A DNA stretch of 64,000 bases. It comes from Hygrocybe punicea (taxonomy: Eukaryota; Basidiomycota; Agaricomycetes; Agaricales; Hygrophoraceae). The notes under the pieces are model-generated. The model ran no database searches and had not been told where the DNA came from. It saw only the letters and a list, made by a program, of their open reading frames with translations. Shown here in pieces: positions 43,739 to 56,542 of this stretch. Within the stretch, counting starts at the first letter, position 1, and each line of letters starts with the position of its first letter. The stretch is taken from positions 6,358,767-6,422,766 of the forward strand of contig OY744469.1 of assembly GCA_963556145.1 (NCBI GenBank), written 5' to 3'. A program made the translations under genes and the position numbers.

Positions 43739-45663
43739 TCATGATTCCAGTTCACTTTTCAGGTCATGACCAGATCTCCATGGTTTGAACAGAGTGAGCA
43801 TTGTGGTGCAATAATATTCCCTGTCTCCTCTATCACATCTGGGCAGTGAACCACCAACAAAGTTTGGAACAACATGCTTCTTCTTTTTACTGAATTCTAT
43901 GCAGTGTGTTTCATACAATGGGTGATCTTCTAGAAAAAGCTTGGTATCTTCTTGAACCAGCTCAGTGCTATCAGAGTCATTGTCCTCTGAATCACATTCT
44001 ATGAAGGTGTCATTATCTTTGATGTTCAGATCATCAAATTCTATGCTCAAGTCATTACTGGTAGATACATTAGATCTCGAAGTTTTTTTGTGAGTTGCAG
44101 TTTGTGGCTCAGATTCCAAGACATCTAACTCATCATCACTGTTTATTTCATCATGAGCTTTTTGAATGTTTCTCTTGGCTCTTTCTGCACCCTGCACCCA
44201 TTTATATAAATTTATGTCTTCATAATAAGCTGGTCTGTAAATATAGTCATGCACAGCAGATAGTCCTATGAATTTTCCCTTTTGATTGTGCAACACTACT
44301 TTTTCAGAGTCAACTTGCATGTCATCATTTGCATCTGGATTCCAAGCTTTCTGGACTTCTCTCACATAGTTTCTCCAATAAACAGGAATGAATTTGTGAC
44401 TGGTGTAATGGTCAGGGTTTCCAAGCAGATACATTGAAGCCATTGGACCACCAATTTCAAGTTTTGCAGTCAAAGCATTTATGATCTGGGTGATGAGTTT
44501 TCTAGCTTTGTCTTTTCTTTTCATGGATCCTCCAAGCATTTCTGAGTTTCTATCAAACACACTTCTGATGGTATCAAATATACTATAGGTTTTCAATCCA
44601 GGTTTTGTAATATAGTCAGAGATATATGCTACAATTGCTTTGATTGCAGTACCAGAAAGAAGACTTGTAACATCAGAATTGCAGCAAAGTAGAAATGTCA
44701 CTAGTGGTGTCAACGTATTGATCCAAGCTTCACCCTTTTTCATATTCAATGCACCAGTTTTTGGATCTACTTGTGTTGATTCAAACAAAGGTCTGGGAAA
44801 TCTAGCTTTGCATTTATCATGTTTGTTCATGCAACTGGGTCTGTCTTTTCTCTGGACTTTCTCATTGTTTGAACTATTTCTGCCACAATTATGAACATTG
44901 GAGCGTAGGATCAAATGATCAACAGTGTTTTCAAATCTCTTCCACCATGAATTAATTTGTTTGCAATCATTGCAATTGATGTCACTGTTCACATCATGCT
45001 TATTTGTACACATAGGTGGGGGTGCTTCAGGCAGAGTCTGAGTGGGATCCTTATAGTCTTCTTGTTCAGACTTATAGTTGACTTTAGCTTTCACTTCATC
45101 CATTGTGCCAGTCATGAATTCACCAATGTGCACACTTTCTAGGTACTGAACGAAAGCTTGTTGGAAATCTGACTTTGAATCCATTATTCTATCTCTGATT
45201 TCCTGAGGTGACAGACATCCCTTGAGCCATAGTAGCATGTGCATGTGCAGAGTGAGACGTCCTTGTTGCTCCACTGTGCCATAGTATGCCTTGGTGTCAC
45301 CATAAAAGCCAGAATGCTTTGAACCAACTCCCAGGACATGTTTGATAAATAGTTCTACCATAAAGTGAAAGAATCTAGCACCAGCCACTGGGTTTTCTGC
45401 AATAAGTCTGTAGCGCTCATCATATCCTCTAAGCTCTGATGTAAAGGTTTCTTTGGTATCAGCAAAATATAAAGACAGTGGATGCATGTTATCTGCAGGT
45501 GAAAATGTAATGAACCAGGAGGGTGCACCCACAAAGGACATCAGAGACCAGACTTCATTTCTCATGTATTTCTTGCTTGTGAGTGATCCTTTGACATGAC
45601 TTCCTACATGATCAATATCTTTGATTAATTGGAAGCAAAGTTTCTCTTCATCTGTTTTTGGAA
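43739..45663 (-). pseudogene. Helitron polyprotein part 2: Rep (HUH) domain
   Basis: Starts in frame with LCFQLIKDIDHVGSHVKGS directly at the hAT insertion; residues encoded to the right of it come from hAT arm DNA. PSWFITFSPADNMHP and LYFADT are typical of the Helitron-like N domain. HUH motif LHMHMLLWL lies at ~45228-45254, and the two-tyrosine motif AYISDYITKPG at ~44600-44635. The HUH pair binds metal and the tyrosines would make the DNA 5'-phosphate link in single-strand transfer. The frame stops at TGA 43739-43741 where TGG (Trp) is expected, and continues in frame as DEAFTDHEF..MDNFNLRYECLDARDD. Confidence 0.85.
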
Positions 45664-48600
45664 TAGGGTATGTCGTGGGTTTGGGTAAACCTGCGGGTAT
45701 GGGTCTACAGGTGCTACAGGTACAGGTGTGGTGTGCAGAAACTCCAACCTGTGTATATACCATACCCAAAACTGCAGGTACGCGGGTTCTCACGGTGTCT
45801 TACTATAAATGGACACTGGGTGACCGGTAGACATTATGTAACAACTGTACAGCACTACAATAGCCACATTCCTCTGTGCCTCCCCAAGTCCAGTACATTC
45901 TCCACTTTGTCAGCCATCCCTGTTTCCTTCATCCTTCCTTTCACAGCATCACCCCATCCCCGGAAGCTGGTTGCGACTCTGGTTGCGACTCCTAGGTGTC
46001 ACGGTCAAATGAAAAAAAAAGTTGGTACCTGTCTCCTGACGCGTTTGACGCTTCAGCCTGCCTATCAGCCTGCCTTTCATAGGAAAGCCAAAGCCCTTTG
46101 ACAACGCCGATCATCCCGAATATCACCTCATCGATTCCTTCGAACCTGAACATCAAATTGGCTATCAGGTATGCGTCTGACTCTGTCGAGTTGTCCCTAC
46201 AACTTACCAGACATAGGCAAGTCAGGCGCACTCAGCAGTCTCGAAAATTGGTACAGAACACCGCGATCACTCTGCTTAGCAGCCCAGAAGATTCGGATCG
46301 AAGCGCGCCATCATGCCCTCAATTTTTCTTCATGTCTCACCCTCGCGACCATGCATGCGGCACCAGACCTTCTTTGGCCAGGTGCCTAGATAGGTGAGTG
46401 CATAAGAACCTCTCTGTTCTTTCCTACTGACCACATCAAGTATGGCCTGTAAGACACAGAAACCGAACCCTCCCCGCTCAGAACCGTCGGAGTCTGCTCC
46501 TGTCTCTAGAGCTCCCTCTATCATGACTATTACTTCCCACGCGTCCTCGCCTCAGCCTGACTCTCAATCTGACATGCAACCGGAAACGGATGAGCAAGAA
46601 CTTGGTACGTGGTCCTATCCCCCTTCATCAATACTGGCTCACCGACTGGCACTGTCAGAGCGCTTGCGTGCGAATTGGCGCTCACCGGTCTATGGCTTCT
46701 TCGACTCCAAAGTGACTGTGGGTTACGACAATGGCCGCAAGTATCATTTCTTCAAATGTGCCGCCAAACATTGTCGCAACGGCAGTCACCAAGGCATTTG
46801 GTGCTACCAAGATTTGAAGGACCGTGGTGCCACTTCAAACCTCAAAAGTCATGCCACCAAGTGCTTTGGTGAAGATCTCGTCAACGCCGCATTTGGTTGC
46901 AAGACTGCCACCACTGTGTCCGTCTTTGCCGCCTTTGCCCGCCAAGGTCAGCAGCCAGTCAAATTCACCCACCGCGCTCACACCATGGAGGAGACTTGGT
47001 GGGTGGCCTCTACATCTATCTATTCATATCTCATCATTCCTTTAGCGCTCACATTGCCCGTTGGTGTGCCGAGAGCTCTAGGCTGCCGAAGATAGTAACG
47101 GATTGAGAATTCGAGAATCTCATGAAGGCCGGCCATCCCGCGACTACGCTTCTGGGCGAGAAGACCGTCATGCGAGACATTGTGGCTGCGTTCGAGAAAT
47201 CTCGTGCTCGCATTGATAGGATCCTGAAGGTAACGTGTAGTGGATCCATTTGTCATTGTTTCTAACCTCGGTCTTGTTAGGAGCATTCAGGCCTTGTTCA
47301 TTTCGCCACAGATGCGTGGACTTCCCCCAATCACAAGGCGATAGTGGCTTGGACCATACATCTGGCCCACGAGGGTCATATGCTGTCCTTTTTGCTGGAT
47401 GTTATTGAAGTTCCAGAGGTACACGATCTTCTTCATGTCAGAACCAGTGTTGACAGATATCTCCACTTTAGTCTCACACGGGTGAAACCTTGGCTAACAA
47501 GTTTCATCAGATGCTGATTGAACACGGCCTTGAAAATAAAGTAAGAGTGTGTTTACTCCACTATTTCATTGCCTCACGTTTCACTCAGATACTGTCATTC
47601 AATGCTGATAATGCTAGCTGCAATGATACGCAAACAGACAAACTCGATGAACTTGACAACTCCTTTGATTGTGTTAACCGTGTACGATGCTTCAATCATA
47701 CATTACAAATCTCTGCGCGTGGTCTGGTTAGACCCTTCATAGGGAAAGACTTGGATACCTGTGCTGGCGAGGAGGAGGCCGATGACGGTGATGATGCACC
47801 TGACCTCGAAACCGTCCTTGACGAAGCGGCGCAAGATGATGATGCGGAGCATGACGATGATATGGATGAAGACCAAGATCCACTGGCCACGTTGAATGAC
47901 AACGAGAGGGAAAACCTAGTGGCGAATACTGCTGCTGTACGCGATGTTCTCCATAAGGTAAGCTGGTGGCAAAACAAGTTGAAGCCCTCTGATGTGGGCT
48001 CGACCAGATTCGCAAACTCTCATTTGCCGTCATCAAGTCAACTACGATTGTCCTCCCTGCATGGCGTGCTGCATGTGCTGCTCATGAGTTACCGGTTCGT
48101 GTGCTGCCTCGCGATGTCAAGACCCGGTGGAATTCCACATATGATATGCTCAGGGCGGCTGTGGAGTATCAAAATGCCATTGATGAGGTGACTGGCGACA
48201 GGTTACTCAAGCTCCGTCATTATGAGCTTGACGAGGATGACTGGATGATGGTCAAAGATCTACTTCGAGTTCTCAAGGTATGTATGGATTGAGATGAGCA
48301 GGCCAGTGCTCAACAATCTCTTTTCAGATGTTCAAGGATGCCACAGTCTTTTTCTCGCAAGAAAAAGTGCCAACGATAACACACGTCATCCCGACGATGG
48401 ACAAAATTGATGCTATGCTAACTCAATCAGCCATGGAACCACTCTGTGCCTCTGTCAAGCACACTTTAAGTTTCGCGAGGAATCTCATGAACAAGTATTA
48501 CTCGAAGACAGACGCATCCAACATCTATCGCATTGCTATGGGTAAGATGCACACTGATTAAGACTCTCATGCTAACGATTGTCTCACTAGTTCTGCACCC

Positions 48601-49552
48601 CCAAATGAAACTCAAGTATTTCCAGCATAGCGGGTGGTCCCAAGAATGGATTGCGACAGCCAAATCCTTGGTCCAGGATGAGTTTGAAAAGTATCAAACC
48701 AAAAACGGACAAGCTAACCTTGAGGTAAGTCCGCTAACTTGAGCTATAACTTGAAATCACGATCATTGCGTCTTGCAGATTGTTAACCAACTGCAGGAAG
48801 AGTCTGCTGTCGATTTCTTTGATATTCTGATGGACGGGGGAGAGAAACTTCACGAATTGGACGAGTATCTTGCAGCACCTGTGGAGAAGGTCAAAGATCC
48901 GCTTGAATGGTGGTGGAACCATCGGAAAGTATACCCGGCACTGTCCTTGATGGCTTTTGATTATCTTAGTGCGCCCGGTAAGTCATATTCTCAATGAGAT
49001 TACATGAGCTAACATATGTTTCAGCTATGTCCACCTCGGTCGAGCGTGTATTCTCTCAAGGGCGACAGTTATTAAGCTACACTCGGAACAGGATGATAGG
49101 GAAGAGTATTCGTGCTCTGCTATGTTTCGGAGACTGGAGTCGAAAGGATATTGTGACCATGGCAGATGTGGTTGGGGCTGTCCGTGACAACAAAGGCAAG
49201 TGAAAACGAGTTGACGACGAGGCTGAGGTTGAAGTGGCTGAGTGATAACCATGACCCCCCTCTATACCATGCCCTCCCTTCTATACTTAGCTTAGATAGC
49301 TGGACTCTTAAATATAGTTGCCGTTATGTCAGTTGCCGTTATGTCAGTTGCCGTCGCTTCAATTGAACTGTGGGGTCTCTTTTTTATCAAATGGTGTTAT
49401 GGTGTACCATGGGTTAGTACACCATGGGTATAGTCAAAAACCTGCAGGTTAAACCTGTACCTGTATACACCATACCTGTATGGGTGTGGTGTATACAGGT
49501 ACAGGTGTGGTGTATGAAAAAAAAACCCATGGTATCACCATGACATTCCCTA
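45664..49552 (+). mobile_element. Autonomous-type hAT transposon (3889 bp) nested in the Helitron
   Basis: Left end TAGGGTATGTCGTGG, right end (reversed) TAGGGAATGTCATGG. TSD TTTTGGAA (45656-45663) / TTCTGGAA (49553-49560), one change. Removing the element and one TSD copy rejoins the Helitron frame between HVIP and KTDEEKLCF. Arms (45664-45800, 49400-49552) are rich in GGGTA and CAGGTA/CAGGTG repeats, as in the MITEs. It carries a full-length ten-exon transposase gene. Confidence 0.93.
46442..49203 (+). CDS. hAT transposase, ten exons, one premature stop
   Basis: Proposed exons: 46442-46998, 47046-47229, 47281-47418, 47472-47540, 47589-47957, 48008-48277, 48328-48541, 48591-48724, 48779-48977, 49025-49203. 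Introns are 47-54 nt with GTRNGN donors and AG acceptors, and frames join at every border. A BED-like Cys/His finger (FKCAAKHC ... NLKSHATKC) is in exon 1. The RNase-H-like core includes VHFATDAWTSP (first Asp, exon 3) and SFNADNASCND (second Asp, exon 5). The helical insertion is acidic (47750-47880). Then VKTRWNSTYDML, DPLEWWWNHRKVYPALS (third acidic residue) and the C-terminal dimerisation block STSVERVFSQGRQLLSYTRN. The only defect I find is TGA at 47104-47106 (IVTD-stop-EFENLM), consistent with CGA-to-TGA. The start ATG at 46442 is the first of the frame; an upstream non-coding exon is possible. Confidence 0.85.
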
Positions 49553-49560
49553 TTCTGGAA

Positions 49561-52435
49561 TGACATGTTCACCATCTTCCATTTTTCTAGCAATGTTATT
49601 CAAAACTCCAAGATCAACATCCATTAATCTTTGTGAAATGTGTTCAAATTTTGCTTTTTCAGCTAATAAATAGCCAGCTGTGGTAGACTCTTTTATCTGC
49701 TCATGGTTGAATGCAATCAAAGGAAAGTGTGGGTCTTTTTGAAATCTCTTGTCATACTACATCAATAAATGTCTCTTATGTTTAATTTCAGAAATTTTGC
49801 CTTGAATCAGAGAATTGCCAATTCCACCAAGTCCATAGGGAAACAGCCATGGCATCATTTGAGGGAATAGCTGAGGATTGTTATAGATGGACTGTGGATC
49901 ACTCTCATGACCAATTGCCAGGATCTTTTTATTATCCATCAGATGTTTTAGTGCAATTGCTTTGATGGCTTTGATGCTTTTGGTTGAGTACTCTTCACCA
50001 GTCAGACCATGAACAACAAATGGACATATGCCAGTCTCAGTTCCTTCTTCTTCTTCCATGTCATTGACAGCAGTAGCTTCTGGGTTTTTGTTAACAAATG
50101 ATTGCCTGTACTCTACCACAACTGGTATATCATTCTCAGGGTATTGATTCAAGTTATCTTCTGAAATTTCCAAGTCAAAATAGTCACAGTGATTGAGTTT
50201 CAACCAGTTTAATGCAATTGCAACTTTATTTCTTCTAACAAGCAATGGTGTACGCTCAAAATCAGATTTTGTAGGCTTACATGGTCCAGTATAAATAAAT
50301 GCTAGCACTTCATCCAACTCATCAATAGGTGGAGGCAAGATGTTATAAATCTTTGGAGTTGGATTAGCAAATGTGATGGCATTGGCTCTCATTTTGTGCA
50401 TTCCAGATGAAACTCGAACTATACATCTATTATGTCTCACTCTAGCAATTAACAGTTGCTCAGCATAAGACAAGTTGCTCAATTGTTCTGGAACTTTACC
50501 AACCCATAAGCCATTTGCAAGTGACATAGTTGGACATTTGCCTTTGGACAATGACTGACAATACTTTTTGCAAATGTCAAGCAAGTCATCAATGATTACA
50601 GGGCCATCTGTAGATTCTATGGGATCATTTACTGAGAAGTGCTCTTTTTGTGTTATACCAGCTTGTTTCAAACAACTCAAATTCAAGTCTGTGTAGCTTT
50701 GCAATTGAGAGACTGGAGTCAATCTTCCACAGACAGCACAACCAGATTCAATGAAATTGTTTGCAGAGGTATCACTATAAAACCCTGAAATAATAGTGTG
50801 TTGCAATTTTGCCGAAGGTGGAACTGGAGGGAATTGTATATTGTCTCTGTATGTTTGAACAGTGATCTGATTTATTTGTGCATGCTGCTCAGGGTGATTT
50901 ATGGTATGTCTTCTAACTGCATTTAGTGTGTGTTGTAGATGCTTTTCATTATGATCAACTTTGAATTTGGTAACAGCTGCAAGGTTTTGTGTTGCATGCT
51001 TCTCAGGATGTTCTAGATGGAATTTCTGCACAGCTGCAAGGTTTTGCATAACATGCTTATCAGGATTTTCCAGATGAAATTTCTGTACAGCTGCTAGATT
51101 TTGTTTAGCATGCTTGTCAGGGTTTTCATTATGAAATTTTTGTACAGCAGTCAGATTTTGTTTTGCACGTTTGTCAGGATGTTGTGCTTTAAACTTATTG
51201 ACTGCTCTGATGTTCAAGGTTTTCTTGTGAATTGCAATTGCTTCTTTATCAACAAATTCAATGTATTCAAAGACAGATAAAAATTCAGGGCAGTTGCAGC
51301 ACACATGAGTCTGAATTGCATTTTGAATTGATGCATGATTCATTTTTGAGTGAACAGGAATGCTATGACTAGCTGCAATCACCTTCAAGTTTGCAATGGT
51401 CAACTTTGGAATCAACAGTTCAAATGGGTGATTTACAATTATGAATGACTTCTCAGATGATAATTCCAGAGAGTGTGCTTCATTTTTTGTCATGTAAGAG
51501 TAGAATTTACACTTGGCTGTATCCATACTAGCATTGTCATTGATTGAAGCAGGCATTATTTCTTGAAGTGAGAATACATATGCTTTGCCTCCACCAATAC
51601 AGTCAATATGAATGTTAGCACTGAAAGATATATTGTCAGACTTGAAAATGTCAAATAATTTCGAGGTTTTATTGCAAATATAGTGAGCAGACACTTGACA
51701 AGCTAGGTAATGATATAGAACCAAGAAGAACAACAGAATGGCTCCATTGGCTAATATAGGTTGTTTTGTAACATATTTCAAGTAAGCTCTGAAGTCATGT
51801 TTTCTGAACACATTCTGTTGAGGTTTCAACTTAATATACATGCATTTATTAGCCATGCTAGTTGTACAATGATACACAGTAAGCAAATCAAACATGTTTA
51901 AGATAACTCTGGCATATAGTTCAAATAGAAAAGAGGTATGAGTTAATTGAGATCTAGATAGAACAAATTCAGTACTGTTGTGGACACTTGTGAATTTTTC
52001 AGGGACTTGTGATGTGAAAGAAGAGGTGGACTGGAGACCAATTTGATGAACAGAGACTAAACTTGGTAAATAAGTGGGGTTTTCATGCTTTGGCAAATTG
52101 TCTTTGTAAAAATTCAAAGTAACTAGGCATAGAGTGACATTTGGTATGACAGAGACAGTTGGTGTGACATGGATGGTTTGTATGACACTTGCAGGAGGCA
52201 CAAGGCCAATCCCAGTGACAGCACATTGTGCCCAAAACATTGCAATGATAAAAATCATAAGACATTGTGACAATGATGACATTTTTAACATTTTTATGAA
52301 CAGGTTTATAGTTTTTTTGAAAATAAAAGCTGGATGATAATATGGATATGTCAAATATATCTGGAGAAGATGAATAAACAACATACCAATACAAATTCCA
52401 GCACAAAGAGCAGTAAAAATCGAAAAAATCCACAA
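49561..52435 (-). pseudogene. Helitron polyprotein part 1: N-terminal region
   Basis: Open from 52435 to TAG 49757-49759, then in frame YDKRFQKDPHFPLIAFNHEQI ... to the hAT insertion at 49561. Residues ~1-80 and ~225-255 are hydrophobic; this stretch may not be true coding sequence. From ~340 comes a SAP-like segment (LTIANLKVIAASHSIP), then 5-6 charged repeats of ~16-20 residues (NPDKHAKQNLAAVQKFH; 51150-50950), then a Cys-containing block (CAVCGRL, ~50735) and GLWVGKVPEQLSNLSYAEQLLIAR, typical of the region upstream of Helitron Rep domains in agaricomycetes, and WLFPYGLGG. The true start is uncertain. Confidence 0.75.
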
Positions 52436-53039
52436 AATTTTGCATTTTAGGCCTATAAATAAATATAATATGTAAACATTTGATCATAGATGGTAATAGA
52501 TTCATACCTGAGCCAGAAAAGATCCACTGCAAACCTGTCACATCAGGAGTTCCAACTTTTAGTTGAGAACTAAAGTGATTTCTAAAGTTAGCAGAAAAAT
52601 ATAATCTTTAGATTTACATTTAGGCCTAGCCTAAATATTAAATTTAAGTCATGAACAAATACACATTTAAATCATTTATTTATTTTCATCTTTAGGTTAT
52701 TCTTTCAATTGAAATAATTATCAGATCTAAATTGTAAGGGGAAAGCATAATTTAGTTTCAAGTTTACTCAAAATTTCTAGTCCAAATTTAGGCATCACTT
52801 AAAGGCAGGCCAAAATTAAAACTTTTGGTAGGATTAAAATAATAAATTTAATAGTTATCAAAATATAAGATTTCGGCAGCTACTTAAATTCAAAGTTGCC
52901 ATCAGATCTAAAGCTATTGCCCGTGCCATCACCCGCCCGTCGCCCACTTGTCGCCCACCCATTGGTCATCATTGTTCTTTGAGGGCGTCCTACTATTCAC
53001 TGACATTAATCGGCACGGCGCTGGGCAGGGCCTAGGTGA

Positions 53040-53800
53040 TGGCAGAGGCAGGGAGCCTTGATGGCGTGGGCGAGGGAGATGGCATGGGCAAGGAGATGGG
53101 TATGATGGCATGGGACGCAGCCCACCATCGTCCACTCGTTGTCCATCCATCGTCCGCCCATCTCCCAATGGACCAAATCATATGACCTCACGAGCCCAGC
53201 TCCAATGTCAATTGACGTGGTGGTGGGGTTTGTGAGGTGATGACAGAGGGGTGGGTGAGAGATGGCATGGGCAGGGGGAGATGGTGGGGGCATGATTGGA
53301 TGGGAGGCGGAGAGGTGTGGGCGACAGAGATGGCGGCAGGGGGAGATGGCGGGGAGATGGCGTGGGCGATGGCGTGGGTGATGAGGGTGAGGGAGACGGC
53401 GTGGGGTGTGGGCGAGGGAGATGGCGTGGGCAGGGGGAGATGATGCGGGGAGACGGTGTGGACGACAAGGGAGATGGCGTGGGGTGTGGGCGAGGGAGAG
53501 GGAGATGATGGGATGGGAGAGCGGTGAAGGGAGATGGCATGGGCACGATGCAATGGGAGGCCGGGGAGATGGCGTAAGCGGTGGGGGTGAGGGGGGTGGC
53601 GTGGGCGACGAGGGTGAGGGGGATGGCGTGGGGTGTGGGTGAGGGAGGTGGCATTTGGCGTGGGCAGGCGAAGGCAGGTGATGTGGCATGGACGAGGGAG
53701 ATGGTGTGGACGAGGGAGATGGCGTGGACGAGGGAGATGGCGTGGACGAGAAAGATGGCATGGGTGGGGAGACAGGGTGGATGTGAGGGTGATGGGCGCG
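53040..53800. repeat. GC-rich minisatellite (GGGAGATGGCGTGGGCG type)
   Basis: Irregular units of 18-24 bp with GGGAGATGG, GCGTGGGCGA and GAGGGAGATGGC, densest at 53330-53480 and 53690-53760. Long frames on both strands over this stretch are compositional. 53900-54540 is further low-complexity GTC/GGT-rich sequence. Confidence 0.8.
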
Positions 53801-54779
53801 GGCGATGGGATGGGTGGCGGAGGTGGCCCGGGTGCGATGGGAGCGAGGGCGATGGAGATAAGCGATGGAGATGGGCATCATGCGTGGGCAGGGGGAGGTC
53901 GTAGGAGGTCGTCGTCATCGTCCTGCCGCTGCTCAGCGGCTACTTCCACTTGTGATGGTGGTGGCAGTGGTGGTGGTGATACTGCTGTCGCCATCGTCGT
54001 CTTGCCGCTGCCGGATGGTGGTGGTATTAGTGGTTGAGGAAGTGATGGTGGTGGTGAATGCCACTGCCGTCGTCCCCTCGCTGGCCGGTATTCATATTCG
54101 ACGGCAGCGGTCATGGTCGTGTTTGTAGTGGTCGTGGTCGTGGTCGTGGTCCACTGGGCCCTCATTATCGTTGCCGCCGTGGGATTGATTGGGGCGACGG
54201 GTGGGAGGGAGGTATGGTCGGCGATGGCTGGGCGATGAGCGCGCCCGATACCTGACACCCCCGTTCCGCCGCCGTCGTCATTGTCATCACCTTGCTGCTG
54301 CCTGTTGGCAGTGGAGGTCGTTGCCGTCATCTGGCTGTGGTGGGGTGGTGGTGCTGCCACCGATACCGCCGTCTTTGTCGTCCTCATCACCGTCCTTGTC
54401 TGCGTCGTCACCGTCATCTGTCATTGTCATCGCCACTACTCCTCTGGCCTTGCTGGTGATGACCGTCGTTGTCAGTATCGTTGTTTTTCTTGTTGTTGTT
54501 GTTGTTGTGACTTGTGACTGAACTAGCACTTACCCGATCCGGACCTGTCGAAGACGATGGCATCGTCTTATCTTAACGTGCACGTGGGCAGCGAGTGGCG
54601 ATGGCTTGGCGATGAGTGGGCGATGAGTGGGCGATGGGAGTGTACAATCACTTTAGTTCTGACGGAATCTTAACTTTTGATAACTCCAAAATGGTACATT
54701 TTGATACCCAATAAATTAAATATTTTACTTTCATCGAAATTATAACTTTCAGTTTGTCTTTACAGCTGATTTCATAAAC

Positions 54780-56422
54780 ATGTGGAAAGTGAGAAAAAAT
54801 TCAGGGTGGCGCAACTCCGCTGCTGTCCAAGCCGAACCCAATATACACTCTGAGTTACAATTTGAAAATTTTAACATAACCATAGTGGACTCTGACGTTT
54901 CGGAGGACAATTCAGATGAATACTGTACCAACTTTTCACTACAACTCATCCGCCATACACCGGCTATTCCCAAGATTGGAAAGCAAGCTGCCATCAAGTC
55001 CAAGCGCGATATCCATAGCAAAGAACTTGCCTTTACGTGTTTACCAGACAACTATGTTCACTTTATGCGAGCTGTCCTAGTGCGGTTTGGAGAAACAAAG
55101 TGGAAGGTATCAGATCAGCAACGTTACAAGTTCAAATATTTCCATCCCGGTCGACCGTACGTATCTTCCTTTTACCTCTGCAAAACCAGCTAATTCTATT
55201 CTCAGGAAAGCTGATGCGCTGGACGTGGAGAAGGAGTCAGAGTACAAAGAGTTTGTAGGGAAAATCACAGAGAACAAGTACACGAAGGTCAACATTATCA
55301 TCGACATTGACGACGTGAAAAAGAAATGCCCTATTGATGTAAGCACAAGCCGTCCCTTCTATTCTATCTCACAGTAACTTTTGTGCAGCCTGATGTCATA
55401 GTCGACAACGACAGCATGGAAGCTCTCGACCCAGCAGCTACACCACAGGGTGCTACATCGTTGGACCTTTCATTGGCACGGTTTCGTGGTATGCTTGAAA
55501 AGAAGTACGGGAATGACAACAATCCGGGACACTACGTGTACATTTGTGATGACAACACTGAACTCACGCTCACTCCGTTCATGATGCATCAGTGGGCAAT
55601 TGCCATGGTACGTTCTGTCCGCTATAATCTACAGAAACATTATAACTAGGTTTTGAACAGCACGAAAGCAAAACTACTGTTATGACCCCCCCCAACACGG
55701 CGGCTTTTGACATTGCGAATCGTGGCAGAACATTACCAGCCCAACAAAAATCGCAGACATCAATGCCGGCACTGGATCAAAACAACCAACTTGCCGTATT
55801 TGCCCAATTGATGACCACGGTTGTCGGTGCACTCACCCCCAAGCCCTCCACTCCCAAGCGCAAGCGCTCTCTCAATCCATCTCCATTCTCATCACCTGTC
55901 AGGCCGGCACTCAATGATCTCCATGAATACTTACTTTATGCCCGGGATCACCTCGGAGTGCAAACTGCCTGCGATTACGAGGTTGCCCTGAGCGCTGAGG
56001 ATTATGGGCCTGATATTATTGGCGCACTTGCTGTCTCTGACCTTACAGAATATGGCATGTCGAAAGGGGAAGCAATGCGTTTGATATCAGGTTGCACCAG
56101 CTGGAAGCGGGATAAGAAGAGGAGGCGTCAAACCACAACATCTGGTCGCCGTTCGGCCTGTTCCCTATCACTTGGTGATGAATTCCAACCAGGCACTCGT
56201 GTTCCCACTCCCCCCCAGGACAACACTATCCGGTACGAGATCAAATGGGATGATGGCGGCGCATGCACATGGTTTGGCCCCATGATGATGCCAGGTAATC
56301 AGACAGCAGATGATCGCCGTACATCTTATTACAGCAATGAGCTCAAGAGCCTTGTCCCCATACCGTTAGGCTTCCATGCTCCACCAAGGATAGAAGAGGA
56401 TGATGACGTGTTCCCCAATTAG
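54780..56422 (+). CDS. Accessory protein of the Tc1-type element (496 aa)
   Basis: Four exons, 54780-55156, 55206-55338, 55389-55607 and 55661-56422, with introns of 49, 50 and 53 nt and frames that join cleanly without a stop. The first ~25 residues (MWKVRKNSGWRNSAAVQAEP) are encoded inside the TIR. After a charged N-terminal half the protein has a Lys/Arg-rich patch (PSTPKRKRSLNPSP) and then LHEYLLYARDHLGV ... LSAEDYGPDIIGALAVSDLTEYGM, which looks like a SAM-type helical domain, followed by a basic tail (WKRDKKRRRQ). I recognise similar hypothetical proteins from agaricomycetes but no proven function. Inside a transposon a DNA- or partner-binding role for transposition is plausible. Confidence 0.75.
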
Positions 56423-56542
56423 TATTCAATCGTAGCTACACAACTCAAGGACTTTTGCTGCACCAATAAAAATATTTTCGTTCCACAAGTTACATTGCAT
56501 GACAACAACTACAAAAAACATACAAACATACAAACGCAGAAG

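Larger units (their letters stand above)
39038..52538 (-). mobile_element. Helitron (decayed), with two nested hAT-type insertions
   Basis: A single minus-strand polyprotein gene can be followed from 52435 to 39038 once two insertions (45664-49552; 39449-40796) are removed. Order: N-terminal SAP-like and repeat region, Cys-rich DUF6570-like segment, Helitron-like N domain with HUH and two-Tyr Rep motifs, Pif1-type helicase, and a ubiquitin-protease-like C-terminus. Three in-frame stops (TAG 49757-49759, TGA 43739-43741, TAA 41774-41776) interrupt it while the frame stays aligned across each. The element's own ends are not located. ~310-bp tandem repeats precede the gene at 57973-58610, displaced by a TIR element inserted at 52539. 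Confidence 0.85.

Noticed and set aside
45664..45793. N-terminal residues (MRTRVPAVLG...) of the Helitron Rep frame
   Set aside because: They are encoded by the arm of the inserted hAT; Helitron similarity starts only at KTDEEKLCF, left of the insertion.
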